Source: Lichenicola cladoniae
Lineage (GTDB): Bacteria; Pseudomonadota; Alphaproteobacteria; Acetobacterales; Acetobacteraceae
Length of the DNA: 64,000 bases
Direction of reading: 5' to 3'
Assembly: GCF_013201075.1 (NCBI RefSeq)
Contig: NZ_CP053708.1
Coordinates: forward strand, 2,237,501-2,301,500
Shown here: in pieces, positions 28,835 to 40,164 of the stretch
How positions within the stretch are numbered: position 1 is the first letter of the stretch
Layout: each line of letters starts with the position of its first letter
Position numbers and translations under genes: made by a program
The notes under the pieces: generated by a model
Databases searched by the model: none
Told to the model about the DNA's origin: nothing
What the model saw: only the letters and a program-made list of their open reading frames with translations

Positions 28835-29104
28835 ATGACAACGCGAACCAGCACCCAGAGCCGGCCTTCGAACCGGAACTCCATGAAGACGGTCCGGTCG
28901 ATCGGCGCCCTTGCAGGCGCGGCGTTCATGCTCGGAGGCTGCGTCGTCGAGGCTCCGACCTCGGCCTCTGTCGGCGCAGCTCCAGGCTACGGTTATACCT
29001 GCTATGCAGGCGCCTATGTCTGCCGGGTGCCTGTGCAGACGCCGATCGGCGCTGAGTGCAGCTGCCCCGGGATCGGAGCGCCGTCATTCGGCCGGGTTCG
29101 CTAG
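28835..29104 (+). CDS. Small conserved lipoprotein, unknown function
   Basis: 89 residues. A type II signal sequence ends in the lipobox LGGC with the acylated Cys at residue 36, followed by a short Ala/Ser linker and a Cys-containing C-terminal block (YTCYAGAYVCRVPVQTPIG, then CSCPGIGAPSFG). The start at 28835 has AGGAG 10 bases upstream; the internal ATG at 28883 would give a more standard 19-residue leader and remains possible. Probably anchored in the outer membrane with four extracytoplasmic cysteines. I do not recognise a functional family. Confidence 0.7.
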   Translation: MTTRTSTQSRPSNRNSMKTVRSIGALAGAAFMLGGCVVEAPTSASVGAAPGYGYTCYAGAYVCRVPVQTPIGAECSCPGIGAPSFGRVR

Positions 29105-29129
29105 CGGAACAGCCTGTGCGGCCGGTGCC

Positions 29130-30533
29130 TCATGCAGGGCCGGCCGCGCGGGCGAGACGCGTGCTGTATGGACGAAGCACGCGCATGCTCAGCAGGTAGC
29201 CGCCGCCGGCCAGGACGAGCACGACGACCGGGATCGGCCATGAGGGTGGCAGGACCAGCGTGTAGAGCGCCACTCCGATGACTGTCCAGATCACTGCCAC
29301 CAGGTTGAAGCCGCCCCAATACCAGTAGGCACCGTGCGGCTCGAACAAGGCCGGCACGTCGAGCCGCATACGCTTCACGAACACGTAATCGGCGATCAGG
29401 ATGCCGGCGAGCGGTGCGAAGGCGGTGCCGAGCAGGTTCAGCCAGCCGGTGTAGCCTTGTGCCAGCGCCGGGAATGCCGAAAGGCCGATCCCGACGACAC
29501 TCACGATGAGCGTTGCACGGAAGCGGCCCAGCCGCTCGAACACGTTCAGCAGCGACAGGCCGCCCGTGTAGAGGTTGAGGACGTTGATGGTCCAGTTGTC
29601 GAACACGATGACCACCAGGAGCAGCGCCAGTGACAGCTTCGTCGTGGTGATGTCGGCCATCAGCTGGAATGCGTTCGGGATCAGGCCGAGCGTGGCGCCA
29701 GCCGCGTAGGCACCGATGGTGCTGACCAGCAGGGCACCGACCACCGAGGCGAGCAGGGTGCCGATCCACATGTCCCGGCGCGAGCGGGAATAGCGGCAGA
29801 AGTCGGCGGCGTCGGTGATCATGGTTAGCCAGGTGGCGATCGCTGCGTTGAGCCAGCCGACGAACAGCAGCCAGTTGCTGCCCTTGCCCATGTAGCCGAA
29901 CACCGTGCCGGGCGCGAAGTGCGGGTCCGCATGGGTCATCAGGGTGAACAGCACCCAGCCGAGGATCGCCGCCTTGAGGGGCAGGGCGATGCGCGAGAGG
30001 ATCCTCAGCGAGCCGTATCCGATCGCAGCCACCAGCGCCTGCAACGCACCGAATACCAGGCTGATCCACAGGAGCGAGTGCGGCGTGCCGGTCCAGCGGT
30101 CGAGCACGGCGACGATCGCGAACGAGCCGGCCACGGTCTGGAAGGCGAACCAGTAGACCGAGGCGATGGTCCGCAACGTGGAGGGCAGCAGCTTGGCGCC
30201 GCGCAGGCCGAACGCCATGCGCGTCGCAGTCTGGCCGGGGATGCCGTAATCGACGCCGACCGTCGCCATCATCAGGTAGGCGAGATAGGCGATCAGGGTG
30301 CCGCCGGTCTGCGCCACGATCGCCTGCCAGACCGGCAGGCCGGCTGCGACCGCCATGCCGGCCACCAGGATCTGGCCGGGATTGAGCTGAAAATTGACGA
30401 TGATGCAGAACAGGTCCTGCCAGCGGACGGTCTTGAGGGCGTCGGGCACCGGTTCGATGCCATAGCGCTCGATGCCGCGCATGGGCACGGTCGCGTCGAT
30501 GGTTTGGGTGGCTGTATCGAGGGTGGCTGACAT
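29130..30533 (-). CDS. NCS1-family nucleobase/cytosine-type permease
   Basis: 467 residues with about 12 membrane helices and NCS1 hallmarks: GIERYGIEPVP before the first helix, NFQLNPGQILVAG, and a central ITDAADFCRYS (the equivalent of the conserved D-x-x-R/Y of cytosine/purine and allantoin permeases). It should import a nucleobase, allantoin, hydantoin or thiamine-like compound with a cation. The start at 30533 has GAAGG in the mRNA; the ATG 12 bases upstream is possible. No nucleobase catabolic genes adjoin it, so the substrate is open. Confidence 0.88.
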   Translation of the reverse strand: MSATLDTATQTIDATVPMRGIERYGIEPVPDALKTVRWQDLFCIIVNFQLNPGQILVAGMAVAAGLPVWQAIVAQTGGTLIAYLAYLMMATVGVDYGIPGQTATRMAFGLRGAKLLPSTLRTIASVYWFAFQTVAGSFAIVAVLDRWTGTPHSLLWISLVFGALQALVAAIGYGSLRILSRIALPLKAAILGWVLFTLMTHADPHFAPGTVFGYMGKGSNWLLFVGWLNAAIATWLTMITDAADFCRYSRSRRDMWIGTLLASVVGALLVSTIGAYAAGATLGLIPNAFQLMADITTTKLSLALLLVVIVFDNWTINVLNLYTGGLSLLNVFERLGRFRATLIVSVVGIGLSAFPALAQGYTGWLNLLGTAFAPLAGILIADYVFVKRMRLDVPALFEPHGAYWYWGGFNLVAVIWTVIGVALYTLVLPPSWPIPVVVLVLAGGGYLLSMRVLRPYSTRLARAAGPA

Positions 30534-30612
30534 CGTGGCCTTCATGGCAGGTGCGGATCGACCGTGACGGAATCGATCCGAACATCGCAAGCGGCGTGCC
30601 ATGCCGGGAAGG

Positions 30613-32034
30613 TCAGTGGGGAGGCGGCGGCGGAGCTGGGGGTTCGGCTGTTACCGCCGCCGCAGGCAGTGAAGCTGGAGCCGCAGGCACCGGAGCCGGA
30701 GCTGCTGGAACCGGGGCCGGGACAACCGTGCCGGGTGGCGTCGAGCCCGGGACGATCTGGGCCGGAACGCGCAGCACGCCGCCCCGGCCGGCCAGGATGA
30801 GCGATTGATCCGGGGCTTCGGCGAGCGCCAGGATCGGGTACGGCGCAGTGGCTCCATATGGGGTCAGCTTTGCCTCGTCCGGCTTGCCCTGCAGCTTCCA
30901 GGTGGCGCCAGAGGCGTCGGCCAGCAGCAGGGTCCCGTCCGGCTGAAGCAGGGCGGCGGTCAGTGTGGTAGGAGATGGATCGGCGATCCGGCGCCAGTTA
31001 ACCGTCTTTCCCGGCGCCCAGTCGGCAGCCAGGTCGATACTGTAGGCGCGGCCCTGCTGCCCGAAGATCACCAGGCCATGCGGGCCGCCGTCGATCGCGC
31101 CGAAGAAGGTGCCGTCGAAGGGCGGCTTCAGCTTGCGCAGCCCGTCCTCCGGCTTGCCGGCCAGCACCAGGCCCAATTCGCCGGCGACGAGCGTGATGCC
31201 GTTGCGCTGGGCCAGGCCGTAGACCTGCCGCCCGTCCGGATTCTCGATCGCGTCCGACCAGGGGTGCCAGCTCTTGCCGGCATCGTCGCTCGCGATCGCC
31301 AGGTTGGCGCTGCCGATCAGGCGGACCGGGCCGCTTGCGCCTGCCTGGATCAGCAGGAAGGGCCGGGCGGTGTCCTGGCTGAGCAGGCGTTGGGCGGCTT
31401 CGATCTTTTTCTGCCGGATGCTGTCGGCGGCGTTCGCGGACCGCGCGGCATCGAGCGTGGCCTGGGCGGCGCGGACACCGTCGAATACCAGGGCCCAGTG
31501 CTCGCCCGAGTCGACGGTACGCAGCACTGCGCCGGAATGGCCGACCGCCCAGCCGCTGCGCTCGTCGGTGAAGCGGAGGCCGGTGATGGTGGTCGCGACC
31601 GGTAGCTGGACCTGTCGCCACGTCGCGCCGCTGTCGTCGGAGAGCATGATCAGGCCGTCCGCACCGCCGGCGACCAGGCGCCGTCCGGCCGGGACGACGG
31701 TTTCGATCTGCGCCTTGTCCGGATGCGCGATCATCTTCGACGGCGTGGCGAGCGGATCCGCAGGCTTGGGCGGTGGGGCAGGCACCACAGCCGGCGTGGG
31801 ATCGGCGACCGGTGCGACGACCGTTGCAATGGGCGGCGCCGCGATCGGGACAGGGTCCGGCGTGGTGGCCTGATGCGGAGCAGGCTTCGATCTGGCGTCA
31901 ACGGTTTTCATGGAGCCCCGGTCATGCTCGGCCGCCGTCGGCTCGGCCCTGGCTGCCTGCGTCGAGACCGCGAGCGCGAGGGCGATCGCCAATACGGCGC
32001 GGCCCGGAGGCAGCGGATCCTGCTGGTTCGACAT
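30613..32034 (-). CDS. YCF48/BNR-type beta-propeller protein, exported
   Basis: 473 residues: signal peptide (ending near ARA-EP), a Pro/Ala/Thr-rich linker (about residues 40-110), then a beta-propeller with repeats such as LIMLSDDSGATWRQV, AVLRTVDSGEHWALV and LAIASDDAGKSWHPW, the Asp-box/YCF48 type found in photosystem II assembly factor HCF136 and many non-photosynthetic bacteria. It ends in three 7-residue PAPVPAA-type repeats and PPAPPPPPH. The role here is unknown; probably periplasmic. Divergent from rarA with 80 bases between. The start at 32034 has GGAGAAAG upstream. Confidence 0.8.
   Translation of the reverse strand: MSNQQDPLPPGRAVLAIALALAVSTQAARAEPTAAEHDRGSMKTVDARSKPAPHQATTPDPVPIAAPPIATVVAPVADPTPAVVPAPPPKPADPLATPSKMIAHPDKAQIETVVPAGRRLVAGGADGLIMLSDDSGATWRQVQLPVATTITGLRFTDERSGWAVGHSGAVLRTVDSGEHWALVFDGVRAAQATLDAARSANAADSIRQKKIEAAQRLLSQDTARPFLLIQAGASGPVRLIGSANLAIASDDAGKSWHPWSDAIENPDGRQVYGLAQRNGITLVAGELGLVLAGKPEDGLRKLKPPFDGTFFGAIDGGPHGLVIFGQQGRAYSIDLAADWAPGKTVNWRRIADPSPTTLTAALLQPDGTLLLADASGATWKLQGKPDEAKLTPYGATAPYPILALAEAPDQSLILAGRGGVLRVPAQIVPGSTPPGTVVPAPVPAAPAPVPAAPASLPAAAVTAEPPAPPPPPH
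30658..30720. repeat. Three 21-bp tandem repeats encoding Pro/Ala heptads
   Basis: Within the 3' end of the YCF48-like gene, three consecutive 21-bp units encode PAPVPAA, PAPVPAA and PASLPAA. The units differ at several third positions, so the array is old rather than a fresh slippage product. Confidence 0.7.
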
Positions 32035-32114
32035 CGCGGTTCTTTCTCCGGCGGAAATCCTGGTGAACGCTGGTACGAGTTCCGGACCGGACACGCACGC
32101 CCTATGATATCCAC

Positions 32115-33484
<1,370 letters not shown>

Positions 33485-33488
<4 letters not shown>

Positions 33489-34498
33489 CCCCGTCGAACA
33501 CAACTCCCCCGCCGCCTGGCGCCCTTTCGAACATCGTCACCCTTGCCGTCACCGAGGACGAGGCGGAGATCCGCCTTGATCGCTGGTTCCGTCGCCACTA
33601 CCCGTTCCTGACCCAGGGTGCGCTGCAGAAGCTGTGCCGCACCGGCCAGGTCAAGGTGGACGGCAAGCGCGCCGAGACCTCGACCAGGCTGCAGCCTGGT
33701 CAGATGGTGCGGGTGCCGCCGATCCCGAACGCCAACAAGCCGGCGCCGATCGTGATTGCGGTGAATGCCCAGGACGCCAAGGAACTCGGGCGGATGGTGG
33801 TCTATCGCGACGACCATGTGATCGTGCTGAACAAGCCGTCGGGCCTGGCGGTCCAGGGCGGCCCCGGCATCACCCGGCATGTCGATGGCATGCTGGAGGC
33901 ATTGCGCGAAGGCTCGGAGCATCGGCCGCGGCTGGTGCATCGCATCGATCGGGACACGTCGGGGCTGCTGCTGCTGGCCCGTACGCCGGGCACGGCGGCC
34001 AAGCTGGCAGCCTCGTTCCGCACGCGCGAGGTCCGCAAGACCTACTGGGCGGTGGTGGCGGGCCGGCCGGTGCCGGCCGAGGGCGTCATCGACATGCCGT
34101 TGGCACGACTGGGCTCCGGGCCGGGCGCGCTCACCATCGCCGCCGATCGCGGCGACGAGGATGCCGCCTACGCGATCACCGAGTACGTGGTCCGGGATGC
34201 GGCGGCGCGACGACTCTCTTGGCTCGAGCTGTCGCCGCTGACCGGACGCACCCATCAGCTTCGCGTGCATTGCGAGGCCCTGGGCACGCCGATCCTGGGC
34301 GATCCGAAATACGGCGGCGAGGCGGCGCACATGGAAGGCTTCGAGGACCGGCTGCACCTGCACGCGCGGTCGCTCGAGCTGCCGCATCCGAGCGGTGGGA
34401 CGCTGACCGTCACCGCGGAGCTTTCGTCGCACATGAAGGAGACCTTCAAGATCCTGGGCTTCGAGGCGGGCGTGACCCCGGCGGCCAGACGGAGCTGA
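33485..34498 (+). CDS. RluC/RluD-family pseudouridine synthase
   Basis: 337 residues: an S4 RNA-binding domain (about 27-85, RLDRWFRRHYPFLTQG) and a RluA-type catalytic domain with the catalytic Asp155 in HRIDRDTSGLLLL. It isomerises uridines in 23S rRNA; the S4 plus catalytic layout matches RluC/RluD, and alphaproteobacterial annotation is usually RluC. The ATG at 33485 overlaps the rarA stop as ATGA; the upstream frame is a rarA shadow. It is followed after 5 bases by the AsmA gene. Confidence 0.94.
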
Positions 34499-34503
34499 GA
34501 AAC

Positions 34504-37035
34504 ATGGGATCCACCGGCGCAAAAGGCCCTGTCGTGAAGCGCCCCGTCGTGAAGCGCAGGCGCGGGCTGCTCTCGCGCCTGCTGCTGGTCGCGCTGGTGC
34601 TGCTGGCGATCGTTGTCGGCATCGCGCTGGTGGTGCAGTCGCAGCTCGACGACAACAGTCTGCGGCTCAGGATCGAGCGCGACGTGCTGCGCCAGACCGG
34701 CCGCCGGCTCACGCTCGGCACGCTGCATGTAAGGCTGCTGCCGGTCCCGACCATCGAGGCGGACGATATCGCGTTTGCCGACTGGCCGGGTGGCCGCAGG
34801 CCGCAGATGCTGACGGCCGGTGCGGTCCGCGCACACGTGGCGCTGCTGCCGCTGCTGGAGCATGTGGTCAGGCTCGAAGGCCTCACCCTGGACCGGCCGG
34901 ACATCCTGCTCGAGCGGGCGGCCGACGGGCAGGCCAACTGGCAGATGCACAAGCCGGAACAGCCGGCCGGCGATGACGATGGAAGCAGCGGCACGCATTC
35001 GGCGCCGTGGGAGATCCAGGTCGGCAGCGTGCGCCTGCTGGATGGCAGCGTCGCCTGGCAGGACCTGCTGCACGGATCGACCGGTGCGGTGGCGGGACTG
35101 CGGGCCGACGGCAGCGGGCTGGCCGGGGATCATCCGGCGGCGACGCTGACCGGCCAGCATGGCGGCGCCGGCTTCATGCTGGATGCGAAGTCCGGGCCGC
35201 TGGCTCGCCTCGACGACGCGCAGGCCGATGGTGCCGCGTGGCCGATCCGGCTGGTTGCCACGGAACGGCAGCAGGACCGCGAGACCGGCCGGCTCGTCAT
35301 CGACGGGACCTTCACCAACCCGGCGCGGGAGCGCGGCTACGCGCTCGACGTCGAGGCGCATCTCGACCATCTCGACGCGCTGAACGCATTGTTTCCGCAC
35401 GCGGCACTTCCGGCGGCGGACGCCCTGTCGTTGCGGACCCACATGGTCGATGAAGCTGCCGCCGATGCCCCGCATGGCCAGCCGGAGCTCGGGTTCCTGT
35501 CGCTGCATACCGGTGCGTTCGAGGTGGCGCCGATCGTCCGCAGCCAGGCGCCTTCCTTGTCGGCGCTGTCGTCGGTTTTGGTGTCGGCTCTCAGGATCGA
35601 TGCGCGCGATCGCACGGCGCCGGTGGATGTGGCCCTCGATGGACGATGGCATGACCAGGCGCTCTCGCTGCATGGTACCGCCGGCACGCTCGCCGGATGG
35701 CAGGGCTGGCAGCATGGCGGGACGCCGCAGCCGGCGCCGCTGGCGCTCGACCTGTCGATAGGGGGCGCCACTGCGCAGCTGCACGGGACGGTGGGCAATG
35801 CGGCGCTCGACCTGTTGATTGCGGCCAGGGCTCCGAGCCTGCGAGCGCTGTTGCGCCAGGGGCCCGACCTGACCGACATGGTGCTGGCCGGACACGTGCA
35901 GATGCAGCCGGGGGCGGCGGTCACCGTGTCCGATCTGCGGCTGGAGTCCCACCAGCTTGCGATGACCGGCTCGGCAAGCTGGCTCGGTGGCACGCACCCG
36001 ACCGTTACCGCCGCACTCGACGCGGCACATGTGGATCTGGATGCCCTGCGTTCTGGCTGGGGCACCATGGATAAACCGGCACCGCGGGTCAGCCAGCCAG
36101 CCGGCCCGGCGCCATCGTCACCGCCGGCGGTACCGGGCCCGCCGGGGCAGGTGATTCCGTTCGCGGCTTTGCGGCTGGCGGATCTCGCCGTGCAGCTTGA
36201 TGCGCATGAGCTCAAACTCCGGCAGCAGACCTATCATGACCTTGTGGCGAAGCTCTCGGTGCAGGATGGCAAGCTGGCACTGGCGCCGTTCTCGGTAACC
36301 GGCCCGGCCGGCCCGATCGCCGGCCAGTTGACGGCGGATGCCGATGGCCAGGCGCTCGCGGTCGTGCTGCAGCCGTCGATGATTAGTGCGGAATCGCTCC
36401 AGTCCATTTTCGGACGGCCGACCACGCTTCGCGGGGTCCTGGAACTGGTCGCGGAACTGCACGCGACCGGCGGCACGACGGATGCGCTGCTCGGCACCAT
36501 GTCCGGGCATTTCGGCGCATCTCTGGTGAACGGGGCGGTGTCGAATGCATCCCTGTCCGGGCTGGTCGGGCGCTCGGTCGGGATACCGGCCGGCGGCGAG
36601 ACGAAGCTGCGCTGCCTGGCCTTTCCGGCATCGGTCTCGAACGGGGTGGCGACCCTTTCGACACTCGCCCTGCAGACCCGCCAGCTCGACGTGCAGGGAC
36701 ATGGCACGGTGGCATTGGCGGATGGGCGACTGGATCTGCATCTGCTGCCGAAACTGTCGGTCGGCGTGGCCGGAGCATCGTTACCGGTGCATGTCGGGGG
36801 CCACCTCGGCGAGCCGCAGGCGGCACTCGATCCGGCTGCACCCGGCGGACGCTTCGCCCTCACGATCGGGCCGGTCGGACCGATGCTGGACCTGTGCGGC
36901 CCGGCGCTGGCGGCGGCGCGGTTCGGCAATCCCGGTCCGCAGCCGGCGGCGGATACCGGCCGTTCGGACCCCGGGCGATCGCACAAGATCCCCAAGCCGA
37001 TCGACATCCTGCGCGGCCTGGGGTTGTTCCGCTGA
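34504..37035 (+). CDS. AsmA-family protein
   Basis: 843 residues. A basic N-terminus ([14 protein letters not shown]) precedes one membrane helix ([19 protein letters not shown]), then a long periplasmic beta-rich region with the AsmA N-terminal pattern ([19 protein letters not shown]) and an AsmA-like C-terminal domain ([16 protein letters not shown]). AsmA-like proteins are implicated in outer-membrane phospholipid transport and assembly. A Pro-rich break is present near residues 525-545. The start at 34504 follows the upstream stop by 5 bases. Confidence 0.9.
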   Translation: MGSTGAKGPVVKRPVVKRRRGLLSRLLLVALVLLAIVVGIALVVQSQLDDNSLRLRIERDVLRQTGRRLTLGTLHVRLLPVPTIEADDIAFADWPGGRRPQMLTAGAVRAHVALLPLLEHVVRLEGLTLDRPDILLERAADGQANWQMHKPEQPAGDDDGSSGTHSAPWEIQVGSVRLLDGSVAWQDLLHGSTGAVAGLRADGSGLAGDHPAATLTGQHGGAGFMLDAKSGPLARLDDAQADGAAWPIRLVATERQQDRETGRLVIDGTFTNPARERGYALDVEAHLDHLDALNALFPHAALPAADALSLRTHMVDEAAADAPHGQPELGFLSLHTGAFEVAPIVRSQAPSLSALSSVLVSALRIDARDRTAPVDVALDGRWHDQALSLHGTAGTLAGWQGWQHGGTPQPAPLALDLSIGGATAQLHGTVGNAALDLLIAARAPSLRALLRQGPDLTDMVLAGHVQMQPGAAVTVSDLRLESHQLAMTGSASWLGGTHPTVTAALDAAHVDLDALRSGWGTMDKPAPRVSQPAGPAPSSPPAVPGPPGQVIPFAALRLADLAVQLDAHELKLRQQTYHDLVAKLSVQDGKLALAPFSVTGPAGPIAGQLTADADGQALAVVLQPSMISAESLQSIFGRPTTLRGVLELVAELHATGGTTDALLGTMSGHFGASLVNGAVSNASLSGLVGRSVGIPAGGETKLRCLAFPASVSNGVATLSTLALQTRQLDVQGHGTVALADGRLDLHLLPKLSVGVAGASLPVHVGGHLGEPQAALDPAAPGGRFALTIGPVGPMLDLCGPALAAARFGNPGPQPAADTGRSDPGRSHKIPKPIDILRGLGLFR

Positions 37036-37054
37036 CCGCGACGCTCAGCCGTCC

Positions 37055-38101
37055 ATGAGCGGCACGATCCGCAAACGGTTCTGGACGGCGGTGCGCCATG
37101 AGCCGGATGGCGACCGCTACCGGATCATGCTGGACGAACGGCCGCTGAAGGTCCCCGGCGGCCCGCTGCTCCGGTTGCAGTCCGAGGCGCTGGCGGCTGC
37201 GGTGTCGGACGAGTGGACGCGGGCAGGCGGACAGGTCGGGGACGCATTCGGCCCGGAGATGTTGCCGCTGACCCGGCTTGCCGGGACGCAGCAGGAACGC
37301 GTTGCCCCGCGCCGGCCGGCGGTGGTGTCGGCGCTGCTCGGATATGTCGACGGCGACCTGCTCTGCTACCGCGCGACCTATCCGGAGGTGCTGCTCGAGC
37401 GCCAGCAAGGCGCGTGGGAGCCCTGGCTGGACTGGTGTGCGGCTCGTCATGGTGCGCGCCTGGTCGTCGGGCAGGGGGTGATGCCGCTGGTGCAGCCAGT
37501 GGATGCGACCACCGCGCTCGAACAGGCCCTGCATGCGCAATCCGATGCCGCGCTGACCGGGCTGGGGGTGCTGGTGCCGATCCTCGGAAGCCTGGTGCTC
37601 GGGCTGGCGGTCGCGGACGGCGCTCTCGGCGCGGACGCGGCGACCGGCCTTGCCCTGCTGGATGAAACCTACCAGCTGGAGCATTGGGGCGCGGATGCCG
37701 ACACATCTCAGCGGCAGGCCGCGCTGTTGCAGGAGGCGCGGGAAGCCGAGCGGTTCATGACGCTCAGCGTGGGTGCGGGTCGCGGCCCGCCCGGAACCCT
37801 TCAGCGCTGGTTGATCGAAGGCCGGGTGCAGGGCGTCGGCTACCGGATGTGGCTGGTCGCGGAGGCACGGTTGCTCGGACTGACGGGATGGGTGCGCAAC
37901 CTTCGGGATGGCCGCGTCGAGGCGTTGCTGCAGGGACCGGAGCAGGCTGTCTCGAACCTGCTGGCCGCCGCACATGTGGGGCCAATGGCGGCACGCGTGA
38001 CCGGGATCGCTACCGAGCTCCGGACGGATCCGATCGCACCTGTCGGCTTCACCCAGGCTTCAAGCTCGGATCAGCCCCTAGAGCCTTATTCGTCGCGTTA
38101 G
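37055..38101 (+). CDS. ATP12 chaperone-acylphosphatase fusion protein
   Basis: 348 residues in one frame with two families. Residues 1 to about 237 are ATP12 (start [20 protein letters not shown]-like, [10 protein letters not shown], and the diagnostic C-terminal [13 protein letters not shown]), a chaperone for F1-ATPase alpha-subunit assembly. Residues about 251-335 are a complete acylphosphatase: GRVQGVGYR with catalytic Arg264 and GWVRNLRDG with Asn282, 18 residues apart as in known acylphosphatases. No stop intervenes. A possible internal ATG at 37757 could also produce a free acylphosphatase. It starts 19 bases after asmA. Confidence 0.88.
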   Translation: MSGTIRKRFWTAVRHEPDGDRYRIMLDERPLKVPGGPLLRLQSEALAAAVSDEWTRAGGQVGDAFGPEMLPLTRLAGTQQERVAPRRPAVVSALLGYVDGDLLCYRATYPEVLLERQQGAWEPWLDWCAARHGARLVVGQGVMPLVQPVDATTALEQALHAQSDAALTGLGVLVPILGSLVLGLAVADGALGADAATGLALLDETYQLEHWGADADTSQRQAALLQEAREAERFMTLSVGAGRGPPGTLQRWLIEGRVQGVGYRMWLVAEARLLGLTGWVRNLRDGRVEALLQGPEQAVSNLLAAAHVGPMAARVTGIATELRTDPIAPVGFTQASSSDQPLEPYSSR

Positions 38102-38256
38102 CGCAATATTCGGACTGTCATGTGGCAATAATCGAGCACCATGTCGTGACACGATGGCAGCATTGTTGCAAACGCCGGCGTTAAAGTGACTATTGGTTAC
38201 ATCCACAGGCCTCGGTTCTTGGTAGATCTGCACCGTCTTCAGGTGGGAACTATAAT

Positions 38257-38427
38257 ATGAATGATGTGCCGACCAGGATCGGAGGAGCAAACCGTCTCGC
38301 TCTTTCGAATACACAGCGGTTCAAGCGCAACATGGCGATCATCGTCGCACGTGGCGCCAGCCGCTCGTGGCTGGTGCTTGCCGCAATGCCTGTCGCCGTC
38401 GTGGTCTGCGCGCTCGTCTACGCGTAG
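38257..38427 (+). CDS. Tiny membrane-tailed ORF (56 aa), hypothetical
   Basis: A 56-residue frame, ATG at 38257, with AGGTGGG 9 bases upstream. The N-terminal half is basic and polar (RLALSNTQRFKRN), and the C-terminal 20 residues form one hydrophobic segment (SWLVLAAMPVAVVVCALVYA) ending at the stop, the layout of a tail-anchored small membrane protein. It lies alone in the 360-base gap between the ATP12 fusion and the convergent membrane-protein gene. No family is recognised, and coding is not certain; the rest of the gap shows nothing. Confidence 0.4.
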   Translation: MNDVPTRIGGANRLALSNTQRFKRNMAIIVARGASRSWLVLAAMPVAVVVCALVYA

Positions 38428-38461
38428 GGCTTCCATCGGCAGCTCGAAGGTATGTCGCCGG

Positions 38462-40006
38462 CTACAGTGGCACGTGCACGCACCGGACGATCGAGCATGG
38501 CAGGCGCAGACCGAACGTCCGCCCCCATCGCAGGGCAGTGCCGCCCGAGATCGTGCTTGAGGCCGGGCCATCAGGCCAATGGCCCAGCCCACTAATGATC
38601 ACCGGGCCGATGAATGGCCGGCTCAATGCAATCAGGCGCCACCCCTGCTCATCCGGCAGCGCCCGAAAATCCCTGGTCGGCATCAGCACGCCGCGATCAT
38701 CACGCAGCGTCATGGTGGCGAAGTAGGCTTCGTCCCATCCGGGGATCGGTCCGGGCTGCTGGATCAACCAGGCAGGAACCGCATCGCCAACCAGCTTTGG
38801 CGAGAGGCGCAGATCGACCAGCACCAAGGTCAGCATGCAGGCCAGCAACGCAGGCAGCCTTGGCCCCTTGGCCAGCGCACGCAGCAGCAGGAACCCCAAC
38901 AATGCAAATCCAGGCAATGTCCATTTGAAGTAATGGACATTGTTGTAGCGCCAAAGTCCGGATGGGATCAGATCGACATAGGCGAAGAACAACAAGCTGT
39001 ATGCAGTAATCATACAAGCCAGGACCACCAGTAGCATGCGGCCTGTCCCACGGACGATCCATGGAAGTGCCAGCATTCCGGCAAGTCCAGGCAGAACCCA
39101 CGGCAGGCGCTGGACGATCCCGGCGCCGAACGGGAACCAGGGGCGCGGCGTCACCAGAAGCAGATAGGTCTTCCATCCCAGGCTGCTGAAGTCGAAACCA
39201 AGCACCCTGGAATTGATCATGTATTGGCTCGCGTGGGTGCCATAGATGCGTAACCAGATCAGAGCCTCAGGCACTCCAGCTATTATCACACCGCAAGCAA
39301 TCAACTGCAGATCGGTTCGGCGTAGGGCTTTCAAACGAATTGCCGCTACGCTTGCGCCAATGCCCCAGATTGCCACCAGCAAGGCATCGGTCGGTCGGGT
39401 GGCCGGAATGGCCGGAATGGCCGCAACCAGGAGTCCGATACAGAAAAGACCAGCAAGCCTGCTGCGTTGTGTCTTCGGCAAGCGAACCAGATGGCGTGCC
39501 GTCAAGGCAAGCAACCACCAGATCAGCACGCACGATAGGCTGGTGTTCCAGGGTTCTGCCCAGACAGCGCGCAAGATCTCGTTCCCGCAGGTGGCAAGCA
39601 GGAACAGCATCGCCGCCCAGCGTCGACCAACGCCAACCGTGCCGGCAAAAACCAGAAAAGCCGCGTAGGTCAGCAGCAAGCAAACGAGATCGGGCACCAG
39701 GTATGGATGCGAACTCGATATCAGAACGAAAGGAGCGCCCAACAAGGCATACCCGAACGGATACCAATGGTGCGGTGCCCGGAAATCCGCATGCGCGAAC
39801 GACTGCGCCGAAAGTAAGTATTGGGATTGGTCCCACCAACCCCACCAGCCTAGCGGATAACGCCCGTGATTACCTGGAACCGCGGGGTTGCTCAGATAAC
39901 TGAGGATATAGATGGCTGTCAGTAACGCACCGACCGACACGACCAGTGACGGAAGGCGCCAAGCTGCCCGCCCGACAAAAAGACGATCCGATAACGTAAC
40001 GCCCAT
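38462..40006 (-). CDS. Polytopic membrane protein, GT-C-like, unknown
   Basis: About 514 residues with roughly 11 membrane helices. The first periplasmic-type loop, GWWGWWDQSQYLLSAQSFAH, carries an Asp at the place of the catalytic acid in GT-C glycosyltransferases, and FRAPHHWYPFGYALLG follows, so a polyprenyl-sugar-using glycosyltransferase is plausible but unproven. A soluble C-terminal part (about residues 420-514) ends in a Cys-containing tail. The ATG at 40006 is preferred over GTG at 40021; neither has a clear ribosome site. Neighbours give no pathway clue. Confidence 0.65.
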   Translation of the reverse strand: MGVTLSDRLFVGRAAWRLPSLVVSVGALLTAIYILSYLSNPAVPGNHGRYPLGWWGWWDQSQYLLSAQSFAHADFRAPHHWYPFGYALLGAPFVLISSSHPYLVPDLVCLLLTYAAFLVFAGTVGVGRRWAAMLFLLATCGNEILRAVWAEPWNTSLSCVLIWWLLALTARHLVRLPKTQRSRLAGLFCIGLLVAAIPAIPATRPTDALLVAIWGIGASVAAIRLKALRRTDLQLIACGVIIAGVPEALIWLRIYGTHASQYMINSRVLGFDFSSLGWKTYLLLVTPRPWFPFGAGIVQRLPWVLPGLAGMLALPWIVRGTGRMLLVVLACMITAYSLLFFAYVDLIPSGLWRYNNVHYFKWTLPGFALLGFLLLRALAKGPRLPALLACMLTLVLVDLRLSPKLVGDAVPAWLIQQPGPIPGWDEAYFATMTLRDDRGVLMPTRDFRALPDEQGWRLIALSRPFIGPVIISGLGHWPDGPASSTISGGTALRWGRTFGLRLPCSIVRCVHVPL

Positions 40007-40164
40007 TATTCTTGTATCCACGAGTGGTAGAGGACGCTGCCCGGCCTTCTTCCGGGCGGAAACTCAGTTGTATGGCCTGCATTGTCAATTGTTTCGCCTC
40101 TACAATTCGTGCCTGAACCGCCGGATCAAGCACACCCGTCATCCGTGTTCTGAGCGGGCTTCCG

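Noticed and set aside
30658-30720. Repeat array considered as a CRISPR or VNTR locus
   Set aside because: Three contiguous diverged 21-bp units within a coding frame, with no spacers.
34255-36030. 591-codon minus-strand frame across the AsmA gene
   Set aside because: Antisense shadow; the plus strand carries a membrane anchor and AsmA domain with normal start.
38239-38592. Minus-strand frame of 117 codons overlapping the 3' end of the membrane-protein gene
   Set aside because: Overlaps the better-supported membrane protein in another frame, has no start signal and shows no recognisable domain.
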